From Trichobilharzia regenti (taxonomy: Eukaryota; Platyhelminthes; Trematoda; Strigeidida; Schistosomatidae): DNA of 64,000 nt. The stretch spans positions 93,032,984-93,096,983 of the forward strand of contig OX235265.1 in the NCBI GenBank assembly GCA_944472135.2, given 5' to 3'. A program made the position numbers and the translations under genes. The notes beneath the pieces were generated by a model. The model had not been told where the DNA came from, searched no databases, and worked only from the letters and a program-made list of their open reading frames with translations. Below are positions 10,546 to 21,604 of the stretch, one piece after another; positions within the stretch are counted from its first letter, which is position 1; each line of letters opens with the position of its first letter.

Positions 10546-10854
10546 ATATATTCCCTCGGCTGGATGACTCACAGATGATGACACTTTTAACCCTGTTTGG
10601 GTGTTAAGGAGTAAGACACATAAGCGAACAATGTTGTTTTCAATTAGATCTTCATCAGGCTTTACTCCAATTTACATAGATTTATATATGAAAATTTTTA
10701 ATCAATGACGGCGGATCAAATAATCTTAATAATAATAATAATAATAATAATGTGGTAAATGTTTTCAACGTAGTTAATAACGATGATTATAATGATAACA
10801 AAATATTGATAATCAGGTTTATGCAGGTGGCGATAAGAATAACAAAGGTAGTGA
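10546..10854. other. intron sequence with (TAA)n
   Basis: Includes a (TAA)n run at 10724-10751 and ATCTTCATCAGGCTTTACTCC at 10649-10669, which resembles a PLE terminal motif (CTTCATCAGGTT at 49309-49320). No gene seen. Confidence 0.4.
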
Positions 10855-11260
10855 GTGATATGTGTATATGTAGCGGCGGTCAAACAAAAACTTGGCATCA
10901 GTCAATGAAATCCACAACAGTTGGTCTAAGCCACGTAGAAAGGTGTAGACTTCCAGGCTGGGGTCCTCGGGACGGTAAAAATCTATGGTTGGAAACAATT
11001 GGTGACATGGCTCAAAATCGTTCTCAGTGGCGCAGATGCATCCACTCCCTGTGACTTATGATCTTCAATGAAACTGTTTTGTTCTTCGTTATTACTCTTC
11101 CTTTGTCTCACCCCTCTGCTCACTGTTTCTATTATGCTTTTCTTGTACTTTCTTCTCTTGCTTCGCGTGCTACACGGAGTGTGGCGACTTGAACTTCCGC
11201 ACATTTGTGCAAAGTTCTATGTCGAAAACAGACAGACAGACAGACAGTATATGTAGACAA
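10855..11260 (+). mobile_element. RTE-B LINE, 3' end
   Basis: The frame at 10752-11054 ends in GDMAQNRSQWRRCIHSL, the RTE-B C-terminus, after KTWHQSMKSTTVGLSHVERC. A 3' UTR of about 200 bases follows and ends in (CAGA)n near 11230-11248. The same C-terminus and UTR recur at 13380, 21110 and 22400. 5'-truncated. Confidence 0.8.
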
Positions 11261-11399
11261 TTCAATAAATAAATTAGGTCAGACCTTAAAAGTTACGTAA
11301 TACTAAAGGCAAGTGAAGTGGACAGATAATCAGAGTTTAAATAAATATCATAAAAGTACGAAGGAGATGGAAGATAAGAAAGGGTGGGAGGGTTTTGAA

Positions 11400-12370
11400 T
11401 AGAATTCACCTAGGCAAGCAAGGGAGAGAGAAACAAAGGTAGAACGAACTTCTTTTGTATGCAAAGACTAGGATTGTTCTCTCGAATTGATTTCCATAGC
11501 TTCGGCTATGTGTTTAAAAGGCGGGTTCGAATTCCGTTCGAAATGCTCGATGGAATATGCGATAGATAACTTTGAAGGCACTATTTTTGTCCACTTGGTG
11601 ACCGCTATCACAATCAAATGAGCAAAACTGGAACTTCTTATAGATTTTATTTGACCTTCTCAGAACCATGAAGGAAGATGCTCTGTAGTGCGTTTGTTGA
11701 GCTGTCTAGTTGTTCGCCCTATATGGCTCTGTCCACAGAAGCAACTAAATTAGTAGATACACACAAAAGTGGTACAGCTGGGTAGCTTGTCTTTCGCTTG
11801 AGTAATGATAATTGGTTGGCCGGAAAATGAAAAACAAAGGCTGGTGGCAGTATAAGTCCGTTTTATCGCTCTCGATAATCTCAGATGTAAGACTTCGCTA
11901 GCTACGTCCCCCCCCCCTTAAATTTCAATTTCTTGAACAGTTGTTTCTTTTCGACTGTTGTCAGTTCCTCTTTATTGTACTTGGTGTTAATGTGTCTCCT
12001 TACATATCTACCAGGATAGCCCATTTGGACAAGAGTATTTCGGATGTATTCTAACTAATTTTGTAGGAAGTCATCTGTACAGATACGTCCTGCTCTATTC
12101 GTGAGGCATCTCACCAAATTGACTTTGAATCTGATCGGTGCAAAACTGAGGAAATGTGTAAATTGTCCTACAGATGTAGGTTTCCTATAAACATCTTTCC
12201 TGAGTGAACCATCCTCTCTTCTGCTCAATTGGACGTCCAAGAAATGTAGTGTACCATCATGTTAAGTAGTAAGCGGGGGAGGACTGTGAGCCGTTCTTGC
12301 CGACACTCATCAATAAGGTGTATCTGAAACCCCTGGAATTGACGTTTCTTAACATTCAATGCAGTTAGAG
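11400..12370 (-). mobile_element. Penelope-like element fragment, RT thumb to GIY-YIG
   Basis: On the minus strand the frame at 12240-12055 reads FLDVQLSRREDGSLRKDVYR, the end of a PLE reverse transcriptase. Frames with stops continue through GYPGRYVRRHINTKYN to the GIY-YIG endonuclease at about 11780-11650 (FSCFCGQSHIGRTTRQLNKR, then TEHLPSWF) and end near 11400. PLEs encode an RT fused to this nuclease. Many stops and shifts: an old copy. It is antisense to CLPTM1L in its last intron. Confidence 0.8.
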
Positions 12371-12700
12371 AAGTTTTCTTTCATATGTATGTGTAAGTCA
12401 GAAATTATGTTGTATACATAAATACTGGAATGAACTAAATAATAATAATCATATCATAGTAATTCACTTAGTGTGTGTTCACGACAGATGTAATACTTAC
12501 TAAGACAAATTACAATCACTATTAACAAAATAAATAAACTTACTACTATTTATTCTTTTATTCGACAAAATGCAGAGTCTTTTGGACATCTTTGTCAGAA
12601 ATTTTCGGTTGTTTGATATACGCTTTTCACTCATATTAAATGTAAGATATTATGTGGGGAATAACTGGACTTCTACTCCGACTCCTAGTGAATTGGTAAG
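12371..12700. other. AT-rich intron sequence
   Basis: Nothing recognisable. Confidence 0.4.
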
Positions 12701-13575
12701 GGAAGTTGCATCGGCCCTAATTGGTTGATTGTATTGACAATTCACCACGAATACAAAAGGTTCGTGAAGGCATTTACCAACTTACATCATCTCTGATGCA
12801 GACGTGATAACCAGCTATCAATCAGAGGATATGTGTGCTGCTCATCAGTCCGCCCCGTCCTCCTTTATGGCTGTGAGGAAGACCTGGCCATTGAGAGTGG
12901 AAGACACGAAATGAGTAGCTATCTTTGATCATATGCGCCTGCGTTCTATCTCCCGTGTGAAGTGGAATAATAACGTGAGCAATATTTAGGTTAGGTTTCG
13001 GTCAAGTGCTAGGTAGGTGGGAGGGGAAATCAATGGACGAGGCTGCGAAGCTACATCGACTGAGATGGTTAGGACATATGTTACGTATGCCTAGCTATCG
13101 ATCGCCTTCCTGGACGAGCGATATTAGCTGACACAGAGTCCGGCTGGAAAAGAGCTAGCACATGGTGGTCAAACCAAAACATGGCTTCACCAGTCAATGA
13201 AATCCACAACAGTTAGCTAAAGCTAGCCAGCCAAGTAGGAAGGTGTAAACTTCCTGACTGGTTGCTTTCCTCGATACGGTAAAAACCAATGAAGGCTGGA
13301 AACAATCGGTGATATGGCTCAAAGTGATCGTTCTCAATGGCTGGATGGCGCAGATGCATCCACTCCTTGTGGCTTATGATTCCCAATGAAACTATATTTT
13401 TCTTCATTATTACTATTCCTTTGTCTCACACCTCTGTTTACTGTTTCTATTATGCATTTCTTCTACTTTCTTCTCTTGCTTTGTGTGGTACATGGGGGAG
13501 TGTGGCGACTTGAACTGGTGCACATCGGTGCAAAGTCCTATGTCAAAAAAAGACATATATATGTACATATATATG
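12701..13575 (+). mobile_element. RTE-B LINE fragment
   Basis: Broken frames give QSAPSSFMAVRKTWPLRVED, FDHMRLRSISRVKWNN and KTWLHQSMKSTTV, then the RTE-B 3' UTR (frame 13386-13598). It is very close to the copy at 20440-21290. Stops in all frames. Confidence 0.75.
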
Positions 13576-13579
13576 AAGG

Positions 13580-13860
13580 TGTAGACTATTTGGTTTAGAT
13601 CCTCAGGATGCTCAGAACCAATTGACTGGAGACCACTGGTGAATATAGCTTAAAATCACAGACGCGCATTGACTTTTTATTATCTCCCCATATCGATTAA
13701 ACCGTCGTGTTTCTCTTCATGTAATTATTCATTCTCTGATATGTATATTTCTGCCTATTATAGTTCTTTTCTTTACCTTTGTATGCTACATTAAATATAG
13801 TGACTTGAACTACTGCACACTTGTCTGTTGAGTGTTCTATGCGGAAATTCAGTCGGTCCT
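13580..13860 (+). mobile_element. RTE-B LINE, diverged 3' end
   Basis: A second, more diverged copy of the RTE-B C-terminus and UTR (ATCCTCAGGATGCTCAGAACC, then GTGACTTGAACTACTGCACA) directly behind the previous one. Confidence 0.55.
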
Positions 13861-13861
13861 G

Positions 13862-15115
13862 CTAATAATAATAATAATTTGCTTTATTTTAAAACAGTGC
13901 TTGTGATACAGAATGGAATTCTCAGCATTTTGCTACAGTATTGCCCATCCAGTTTGTACATTAACAATAAAAAAAGTTCTACATAGATTAAAGTTATCTC
14001 AGTCAGTTTTGACAACAACATATTAGCATGTCGGTAGCAAAGCCAAAATTTAAACAGAGTGTTTTTGAAGGTGTTAGAAAAGTAGATACTACTAACATAT
14101 TTACTGGCGTAAGCGGTAACAAAAAGGTCGAGATATACAGGTGTGAAAGAACGAAGAAGAATATTTTAAGTAGAGTTTGTAAGGAAGAGAGAAACAAAAC
14201 AGCACATAACAGAAAAAAAGAGAGAGAAAAGGGCAATAAAGAAAGAAAACGTTGTACCTATAAATGATATGAGTTGGAAAGACAAGATCCAGTTGTTTTA
14301 CTGACTGTTTAATAAGTTATAGGTATCACGTCTAATGCTTTCTTTATCGCACAGAACACGAGCCAAGTAGGATATGGTTGAGTTGGGTTTTTGTACTTTC
14401 TAGTGTGAGCATGTAGTTTTCTATATAGGCTTGTGGTTCTGCGTGATGAGATACAAGGGGCGAGTTGTGAATGAAGAGGGTGGTGTGAGTTAGATAGAAT
14501 GGGTTGATTTAGCCCATTTTTCACCGGAGTCCGAGTGCCTGTCAACCAGAATATAAACAAGCTGGTTAAGTGGCACGTTGCTTACCCTGCTGACAACCTT
14601 TAATATCCTTCGTAATAAGATATAGTCCTTCTTCAGTAGCCAGCCATGGAAAAACTAAGGGGGAACAATAGAGAATAATAGGCAGGGTGCAAGAGTTAAC
14701 GAATTGTAGGAGTAAGGGTTGTGTTATTCCAGAATGTCTGAACTTCTTGATGTTAAAGGTAAGACGGAATATTTTCCTGGAAATCATCAAGGTATGAGAC
14801 GACCGGGGAAGATCAGCAGATAGAATGACGTCTAGGTGTTCAATTTCCGACTTGGTTTCTATCGCAGTGCTATGCATCTATGTTGCATACCTCGTGAGTG
14901 CTAGCCTCACCAGTTTGTTTAGGTCAGATTTATGCCTAAAGATGAAATTGATTGACTGTTTAACATTTAGAGAGAGGGATTTAAGGTAAGACCGTTTTCC
15001 TTTGACCACTGGCTGATACCTGATAAAAAGCCATTTAGTTAAGAGCAGTCACTTTGACATTTGACAGGCAAAGCTACAGCCAGGTCATCAGCATATCTGA
15101 CAAAATTAATGTCAT
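13862..15115 (-). mobile_element. CR1-like LINE, 3' half, minus strand
   Basis: Its 3' end is the (TAATAA)n at 13862-13878 (+ reading). Translated fragments read LHSQLAPCISSRRTTSLYRK (14560-14309), LTFNIKKFRHSGITQPLLLQ (14877-14566) and FVRYADDLAVALPVK (about 15110-15065). Same subfamily as 41611-43097 and 57105-58473. Many stops. It ends 60 bases before the last CLPTM1L exon. Confidence 0.8.
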
Positions 15116-15174
15116 AAAACGAATGATTAACAATTGTGCATGCTTTATAGTTTACCTTTTGTTTTATTTTCCAG

Positions 15175-15283
15175 GTTATATCCTGTAGACAGATCACGTG
15201 TAAATGAATTTGGTCAAGCAGGTGATGATGGAGATGGTCTTTCTACTACCGTCAGTCCTGTTAAGGCTAAGAAAACGCAGTAG
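15175..15283 (+). CDS. CLPTM1L: CLPTM1L homologue, last coding exon
   Basis: Acceptor TTTTATTTTCCAG ends at 15174. The first base completes the tryptophan codon of the previous exon; then 35 codons and TAG, followed at once by a second TAG. The start LYPVDRSRVNEFG is the family's hallmark end of the membrane domain; what follows is a short acidic then basic cytosolic tail ending in KAKKTQ. CLPTM1L proteins also end soon after this motif, whereas CLPTM1 has a long proline-rich tail, which supports the CLPTM1L assignment. A cytosolic position of the tail is inferred from the family. Confidence 0.92.
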
Positions 15284-15430
15284 TAGGCAACCTATGGCGA
15301 TTGAGAGGGGAGCTGGGGAAGGCGTAGACATTACCACCAACATATGATCGATCGATTGCAAGGTTTCTTTTTTTGCTGCTGTTAATTGTATAAATTATTG
15401 TTTGTTAAAAATAAACCAAAATAAAATGTA
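15284..15430 (+). terminator. CLPTM1L: CLPTM1L 3' UTR with poly(A) signals
   Basis: About 140 bases after the stop, AATAAA occurs at 15410-15415 and again at 15420-15425. The cleavage site itself cannot be placed from sequence alone. Confidence 0.65.
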
Positions 15431-15959
15431 TATAAAAGGTGTAATGATATTTAAAAAAAATCAATAATTCCAGAGTTTCATTCCATGAACTAGTCTGAAC
15501 TCAACTTCTCTTGTTCAAGGCCGTTGTCTTTTGTTTTTGTTTTTTTTAATTTCGATTATTTTGTTTCAGTTTCTTCTTGTTATTTCTTATTCTTTCGTTT
15601 AAACTTTCTTTGTCACTTGTCACTTGTAAAATTCTATAATACATTGTGATTTTTAAGGTTGATGATTCTTGATCGTTTATGTATAATTTTAATTCTAATA
15701 ATAACAATAATAATGTATTTTCTAAATCAGTTTGATATTTCGTGTGTTTGATGGAGAATAATAAAGTTTGGATAGCGTTATTAGGAGACGGAGATTATCT
15801 GAAAAATTTCCGCTATACATTTCGAACAATCTGATCACACATTTACTTGTCAAGTCGATAGATGTATGTGAAAAGTTAAATTAAACAAAGTGACGCATAA
15901 AAGGATTTAAGAATGATTAACACAACGTTTGGTAATTCAATCAAATAAGGATTACCAAG
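15431..15959. other. AT-rich spacer downstream of CLPTM1L
   Basis: Long T-rich and AT-rich stretches; no frame or repeat recognised. Confidence 0.45.
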
Positions 15960-16760
15960 GTGGGTTAAGAGTAATAATAAACTGTTTTTGAATACACAGG
16001 GGGGAGGGGCTTAAGTTTATGAATAGCTATAGCCTCGGTGTATTTCAATAAGCGCCCTTGACCGTTTTTACAGATGACCTTAAAGGCTGAGTTAACACCA
16101 ATCTTATGGTTCATCTCGATTAGATGTTTAGCTATAGACGAAGTTGTTAGTCTGACACCTGCATCTATTGGCTTGTCACAATTCATCTGTTTTTCTAACC
16201 ATTTTGGGATATGCTCTCCCACCCTCACGTGCAAAGCGCGATTACTCCTCCTTATGTATGTATGACCACACACACACACGAAAATTGGTAAATAATGTGG
16301 GATGTGACATAATCACTTGTGCACTTTTGAGGTTTGCAACAAAAGTTGGGCTGCTTGATAGGTTCTACGGATGATCGAATTCAACCTTTGCCTCAAAATC
16401 CTAGTGTTTATTTCCCCGTCATATGGTAATTTGATGAAAACATTTTTCTTAGGGGCGGTATAGATTGTAGGTTTAGAGACTAATTGACTTCTACACCTAT
16501 TTACACATTTTAAAGGATATCCGTTTTCGACAAGAATATCCATCAATATTTTGTTTTCTTCCTCTATTACAGCAGCAGTGCAAATACGTTGGATCCTCTT
16601 AAATAGACATTTCACCAAGCCTCTCATACTGTAATTGACAGAAGCTGTGAAAATTAAGGTATTGCCCTGTCCAAGTGGGCTTTCTGTAGATTGATCGCCT
16701 TATTGAACCATCATCTCTTTGACTCAGAAGTATGTCTATTCTTCATTTTTACGAGTTTGA
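15960..16760 (-). mobile_element. Penelope-like element, RT end plus GIY-YIG
   Basis: Minus strand: the frame at 16627-16313 carries the RT-nuclease linker (MDILVENGYPLKCVNRCRSQ and later RILRQRLNSIIRRTYQ). The frame at 16279-15965 carries the nuclease: CGHTYIRRSNRALHVRVGEH, then TTSSIAKHLIEMNHKIG and EAIAIHKLKPLPP. RDDGSIRRS(I/V)YRKP-like RT sequence continues to about 16745. Only a few lesions; fairly well kept. Confidence 0.82.
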
Positions 16761-16767
16761 TCACGGA

Positions 16768-17255
16768 TTGATGTCAGTCAGGGAACCATTGGAAACCAGC
16801 ACTGGAGTACTGGACAGGCAGCTGTTTCATCCTACTCGTTGGGTAGTACGCACCCAGAACATGGGGTTCGAACCTAGGACCTTACGATTACAAGGCGAGT
16901 TCGTATACCATTCAGCCGCCGGGAACCGATGCGATGGCCAGCCCATGAATTCTAACTTCTACCAATTGTGATGCTCGCTAGTGACTTGCTACAGGATGGA
17001 GTTTCCTGGAGTCAGTTCTAGTGAGAAGTCATGGCCAGTGGCGTCCATCCAGTCAAATGTGAGGATCCGGTTCCCGCCGACGACAATGTTTGGTGATCGC
17101 ACCAAATCACGAATTTGTAGAAGTTGGAATTCACGCACTGGTCTCAGTGGCTGAAATGTATACGAGCTAGCTTTCCTTGTAACCGGAAGGTTCCTTATTG
17201 AAACCCCAGTGGGTGCGTACTGCCGATGATTCACAAACTAGAACAATAAAATGGT
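16768..17255. repeat. SINE S1, two head-to-head copies
   Basis: Minus-strand copy at 16768-16966 (box B as GGGGTTCGAACC in + reading; core GGATGAAACAGC on the minus strand). Plus-strand copy at about 16967-17255 with GAAGTCATGGCCAGTGG, the tRNA-like part and GGGTGCGTACTGCCGATGAT. The two 5' halves meet head to head. Confidence 0.65.
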
Positions 17256-17455
17256 AAGTTTATAAGTTGTTATTGCCCTGTGGTGGGAACCTGATGCAGG
17301 TGTGGTTTAATACCTTACTAATGTTAGTGCAGAATTTGGGCACTGGTAAAATGCAACTCATAATGTATATCACAGCGATGAGGATTACGTTTTGAGCATA
17401 AATTATTGCCACTCATAATTATATCAGTTTAATCACACGGTTTCACAGTGTGTCT
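17256..17455. other. spacer with PLE-like motif
   Basis: Bases 17380-17430 (GATTACGTTTTGAGCATAAATT, then CCACTCATAATTATATCAG) are a diverged minus-strand copy of the hammerhead-like PLE piece at 6290-6330. No gene. Confidence 0.35.
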
Positions 17456-17735
17456 ATTAGATGGTTGGAGGCAATCGGCTGCAGGAAGCCTTGGACCTAG
17501 GTTTCGTGCTAGTTGGTACTCATTAGCAAGGGGCACCTGCAACCTTGAAGGAACTCATGTCCCTTCTGAGATACCTGCCGATTGCCTCCAACCATCTAAT
17601 ATCATCAAACCAATGTGCACCATGATGACGAGCTACCTAAAATGGCGGCCACACTAGAAACCTGATTGATAGAATTCAGTTTGCAGCGAAGAAAGGACTA
17701 GATACATCACACTAGTTACTAATGTCCAATCAAAA
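17456..17735. repeat. SINE S2 foldback with perfect 23-bp arms
   Basis: Bases 17456-17478 and 17578-17600 are exact reverse complements (ATTAGATGGTTGGAGGCAAT plus three bases). The inner sequence (CTAGGTTTCGTGCTAGTTGG) is the minus-strand S2 body. The right flank (TGTGCACCATGATGACGAGC) also flanks the S2 copy at 36470. Confidence 0.65.
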
Positions 17736-17794
17736 TACAGCGTGTCTAATATATGTATTCGGTCTATCTGTTTGTTCCCACTTTCCGTATGTCC

Positions 17795-18125
17795 GCATAG
17801 GCATTGTGCCATTCCGATTGCATATGTGCAATGCTGAACCGTTAAACAAATCTTCAGTGATGAACCTCTCTCTCACTCGACCTAACTACATTCATTACTT
17901 TTTAATACTCTCACCCTATGGCTGTGTGATTATATGCAAGTGAATGCAGCGCAATGCAATGACTGAGCTGTCTTCCAGGTTATTTAACTTCTTTGCAGGG
18001 TGAGCCATTCTAGGTTTTGCTAGCTGAATTTTTGATGTTCCAACAATCTAGTTGACCACGATCGATCTAATAGTTTGACCTAGGTAGCTGACCACACAGT
18101 CATTGCATGATATTCCGTTTCCAGT
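17795..18125 (+). repeat. dispersed repeat U1, copy 1
   Basis: Starts with ATTGTGCCATTCCGATTGCA and includes CTTCAGTGATGAACCTCTCT, AATCTAGTTGACCACGATCG and CATTGCATGATATTCC. Two more copies at 19655 and 23555 keep the same order. No coding capacity or tRNA box; class unknown. Confidence 0.6.
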
Positions 18126-19090
18126 AAGCTTTCGATAAAAATTCCACAGAGAATTCAGAAGACTATTGTACCATTCCAGCTTTACTACTGAATTCATTTC
18201 AGTAGTATAAATGAAATACATAAAGAATCTACAGCATGTGATTTATAAAGGAAAACCACATTATAATTTCTCGACTCATTCTAAAGTTATAAGATTTTAC
18301 TTTCAACCAACGGCAGTCAACTACTGAATAATGAGAAAGTACCCATTCATCCAAGTTCTAAGGAGTTATGAAAGGAATACGAACACAGAGAAATAAACCA
18401 TAAGCATTCTAACTGATTACAAAGAACTTCCCAGATAACAGGACACCTCCTCCTACACTGAATTCAGATTTGAATGAATAGTTTGCCAATGTAGATATTC
18501 CACAAATCTTGTTGCTTTAGTGCAGTCACTACTAAATTTGTGGGTAATTTCTATCATCTGAATAAACATCACAACTTCCACAACTGAGTTAGTTGTTAAA
18601 GTAAATTCTACCGATTCACAGTGGTGCCCATAGATTAGTTTTGAGCATGGGTGTTGACGTCATAACTAGAAAAACAGAAGAATTTGGATTTGGAGACACC
18701 GTGTGTGTGTGTGTGAAGTGACTGTATGAGGTATGAAGAGATGATTCTCGGAGTATCCTCAGCTGTTGTACCACTTTTAACTCCAATAGATGCAGACATT
18801 TAATTCTGAATAATTAAACGAAATCTGTCCTTTTTATTTGCAGAAAGGTTTTTGAGACCGATATAGTAGGAAATGCAGTCGGTGTGAGCACTATAATCTA
18901 TGTGTTTAATGGCTGCCATCAACTATGTTCCTTATAGAAATCTTTCTAACTACCGACGTTAAGTAATATATTTGAAATGTCTGCTTCTGTTCTCTACAGG
19001 ATGTAGGTATGACATTTAATTGGATTTTTGATTTTCCCGTCGATTGATTCGACCGAAGTGCTCCGTCTCAGGTTGACATATCGGCTTCTT
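18126..19090. other. spacer, no clear gene
   Basis: AT-rich. A stretch after TTTTTATTTGCAG (18842-18939) stays open for about 30 codons, but with no donor or homology I do not call it an exon. A short (GT)n lies at 18701-18714. Confidence 0.4.
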
Positions 19091-19405
19091 GTGCAAATGC
19101 TTCGACGATGTCTGGACATTTAATTGGTATTCAACTGGTGGATGGTGGCTAGCAGTGGAATCCAGGATGTGCATTTCGTTCTATTTGGGTCTTGTCAGCT
19201 GGATGTACCTGCATTCTCCAGTGAGTGATGATGTTCCCACCGAGGCTCGAACTCAGTGCCCAGAGTTTCAAACGGCAAAGCGTTATTCACCAGACCACTT
19301 GGTAACGAGGGCTGGCCACCTCTTGTGCAACGGGTCATATTAATTTGGCGTTTGAAACTATGGGTACTGGGTTCGAGCCTCGGTGGGACATCTTCACTCA
19401 CTGCG
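19091..19405. repeat. Sm-alpha-like SINE with facing second copy
   Basis: The minus-strand copy runs from about 19325 to 19100: tRNA-like head (box B GAGTTCGAGCC), then a hammerhead domain. A second, plus-strand head at 19338-19400 (GTTTGAAACTATGGGTACTG, GGGTTCGAGCCTCGGTGGGA) is its inverted repeat over about 58 bases. This is the known schistosome design of a polymerase III SINE-like repeat with a ribozyme. Confidence 0.75.
19137..19210 (-). ncRNA. degenerate type I hammerhead ribozyme
   Basis: Minus strand: CAGGTACATCCAG (stem I 5' strand), CTGACAA (core; canonical CTGANGA, so G8 is A), a weakened stem II around the loop CCAAATA, GAAA at 19177-19174, short stem III ATG-CA-CAT, cleavage triplet ATC, then CTGGATTCC (stem I 3' strand), pairing ATCCAG with CTGGAT. 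The layout matches the Schistosoma mansoni hammerhead. The core change and broken stem II suggest it is inactive. Confidence 0.75.
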
Positions 19406-19654
19406 ACATGTAGGTAAGACAGTTTATTTGTTGTTTTCTACATACTGGAAGGAATTACCTAACCTTTTTGATGGTGAAACATAGCAAAATACAAATTGGA
19501 TGAAGCTTAATAAGTGTTGACGACTAAATTCCTGCATTATTATTATTATTTCAAAATCACTATCCTGATCAGATGTGGTGAATAGGAGCTTCATGTATTT
19601 CTTAAATAGGATGGCACTAAAAGTTATGAGTTTCAAACATCCATATCTCTGGTA

Positions 19655-20040
19655 TATGGGCGTTGCGCCATTCCGATTGCATGTGTGCGGTGTTGAATCG
19701 ATAAACAAAGCTTCAGTGATCAACCTCTCTCTCTCACTCCACCTAACTATATAATTTTTAATACTCTAGCCCTGTCCAAACTATCACTGTGTGATTACAA
19801 GCGTGTGAATGCACTTCAATGGCTGAGGTCTGTTTTTTCTAGCTTATTTAAATTAACAGGGTCAATCATTCTGGGTCTAGCTAGCTACATTTTTGTTTCA
19901 ATAATCTGATTGACCCCGATCTACTAGTTTGACGTCTGTCGTAGATCTCACAGTCATCACTTGGTATTTGGTAAATTAAATTATTTTACTTAATTAATTG
20001 GATCTATCAGGTCCTTAAGCTGACAAAGTTTATCTCTCTT
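19655..20040 (+). repeat. dispersed repeat U1, copy 2
   Basis: GCGTTGCGCCATTCCGATTG, then CTTCAGTGATCAACCTCTCT, GATCTACTAGTTTGACGTC and GGTCCTTAAGC, in the same order as the copy at 17795. Unclassified. Confidence 0.6.
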
Positions 20041-20439
20041 AGAGAGTTGGTTGGTTTAAATGACAACCCCAACTAGTTCCAGTCTTAATGAGAATTCTAA
20101 GTAGGGCCTCTGACATCCCTTCTTTTGCAAGTCAGTACCACAGAGGCTTTGAATTCGATATTATCTTCGTCATTTTTATTACTAATCTTCACTACCAATA
20201 CTTCCTTTATTTATTTGATTTCATTAATTAGATCTTCTGACTTACTAGTTGGGCTCTTGGCTCGATTATATAGACATTTGACTGAACCTATTTTACCCTT
20301 TCTGGATGCGACGAATTCAAGTCTAAGTATTTATTAGAGTGTGATTCGGTTTCCTATAAATGCTAGCTAGTTTCTAACCACCCATCATCTTGTTTTAGTT
20401 TTATTCTACAGTCTAATCTAAAATGGCCCCAATGGGTTG
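20041..20439. other. spacer, no gene seen
   Basis: AT-rich; open frames here have no recognisable motif. Confidence 0.4.
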
Positions 20440-21290
20440 ATCTCTGAGGAAATCTCAGTATGGATACAGAGGGCTAGTTTCGCATATTACAGTTTACGCC
20501 GTCTCTGACGTAGATGTGATATCCAGCCAGCTGGCTGTCGACCAAAGGGCGGGTGTACTGATCATCAGTCAGCTTCATCCTCCTTTATGGCTGCGAGTGA
20601 GACCTGGCCATTGAGAGTCGAAGACATGAAAAGCCTGGTTAGCTGTTTTCGATCATAGGTGCCTGCGTTCTATCTCCCTCCCGTGTGAAGTGGTAGGTGT
20701 AATAAGGTGAGCAATATTGAGGTTAGGCATCAGTCGAGTTCTAGGTAGGTGTGAGGGGAAATCAATCGATGAGGTTGTGAAGTTACATCGACTGAGATGG
20801 TTAGGACATGTTACGTATGCCTAGCCCAGTCATCGCCTTCCTCGACAATGGGCAATGTTAGCAGACATAGGGTTAGGCTGGAAAAGAGCTGGCGGCGGTA
20901 AAACCAAAATATGACTTCATCAGTCAATGAAATCCACAACACTCAGTTTACGCCAGCGACGTAGGAAGATGTAGACTTCCTGACTAGTTAGGGTCCTCGG
21001 GACGGTGGAAACCAATGGGGGCTGGAAACAATTGGTGATATGGCTCAAAGTGATCGTTCTCAATGGCTGACTGGCGCAGATGCATCCACTACTTGTGACT
21101 TATGATTTCCAATGAAACTATGTTGTTCTTCGTTATTACTATTCCTTTGTCTCACACATCTGCTTACTGTCTCCATTATGCATTTCTTCTACTTTCTTCT
21201 CTTGCTTTGTGTGGTACATGAAGGGAATGTGGCGGCTCGAACTGCTGCACATCGATGCAAAGTTCTATATCGAAAACAGACAGACTTATC
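20440..21290 (+). mobile_element. RTE-B LINE, C-terminal part and 3' UTR
   Basis: Fragments GLISEEISVWIQRASFAYYS, SETWPLRVEDMKSL, NKVSNIEVRHQSS, then GGLETIGDMAQSDRSQWLTG-like C-terminus and the RTE-B UTR with AAAACAGACAGAC near 21280. Several frameshifts. Closest relative in the window: 12701-13575. Confidence 0.8.
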
Positions 21291-21319
21291 TTGTTCGTTT
21301 TATAACTCATAAGTAAATT

Positions 21320-21590
21320 GGATTTCGCCTGCTTTTGAGCTTGAATGTTTCTGTGAAAATTGAGGAATATGTTCGCATTGGATCACAGTGAATGTGCCAT
21401 CTATATATCTCCACCATAACCTGAGGGGAAGGATAAAACTTTCTAAGAGCCGTATGGTCTCAACTATCCATAAATATATTTATTACCACTGGGGATATTG
21501 GTGATCCTATCGATGTCTGTATGTCTAGTACCAAGTGAATGTCAATTCATTAGTAGTTATATTAAATAGCTTTTATTCTGAATAAGGGAA
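21320..21590 (-). mobile_element. Penelope-like RT fragment around the catalytic box
   Basis: Minus strand frame LRLWWRYIDGTFTVIQCEH spans the RT catalytic block; the second aspartate of the usual (Y/F)xDD is glycine here. Upstream, GTRHTDIDRITNIPSGNKYI fits the region before it in PLEs only loosely. Short and inactive. Confidence 0.6.
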
Positions 21591-21604
21591 CAGGCATAAA
21601 ATAT

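Noticed and set aside
10724..10751. CRISPR-like or tandem array
   Set aside because: It is a simple (TAA)n run; no spacer-repeat array occurs anywhere in the window.
14028..14267. ORF of 79 codons, lysine/arginine rich
   Set aside because: Antisense to the 3' UTR of a CR1-like LINE; the same UTR recurs at 41750 and 58100 without this frame.
18842..18939. Possible exon after TTTTTATTTGCAG
   Set aside because: No donor, only about 30 codons, no homology; chance acceptors are common in AT-rich DNA.
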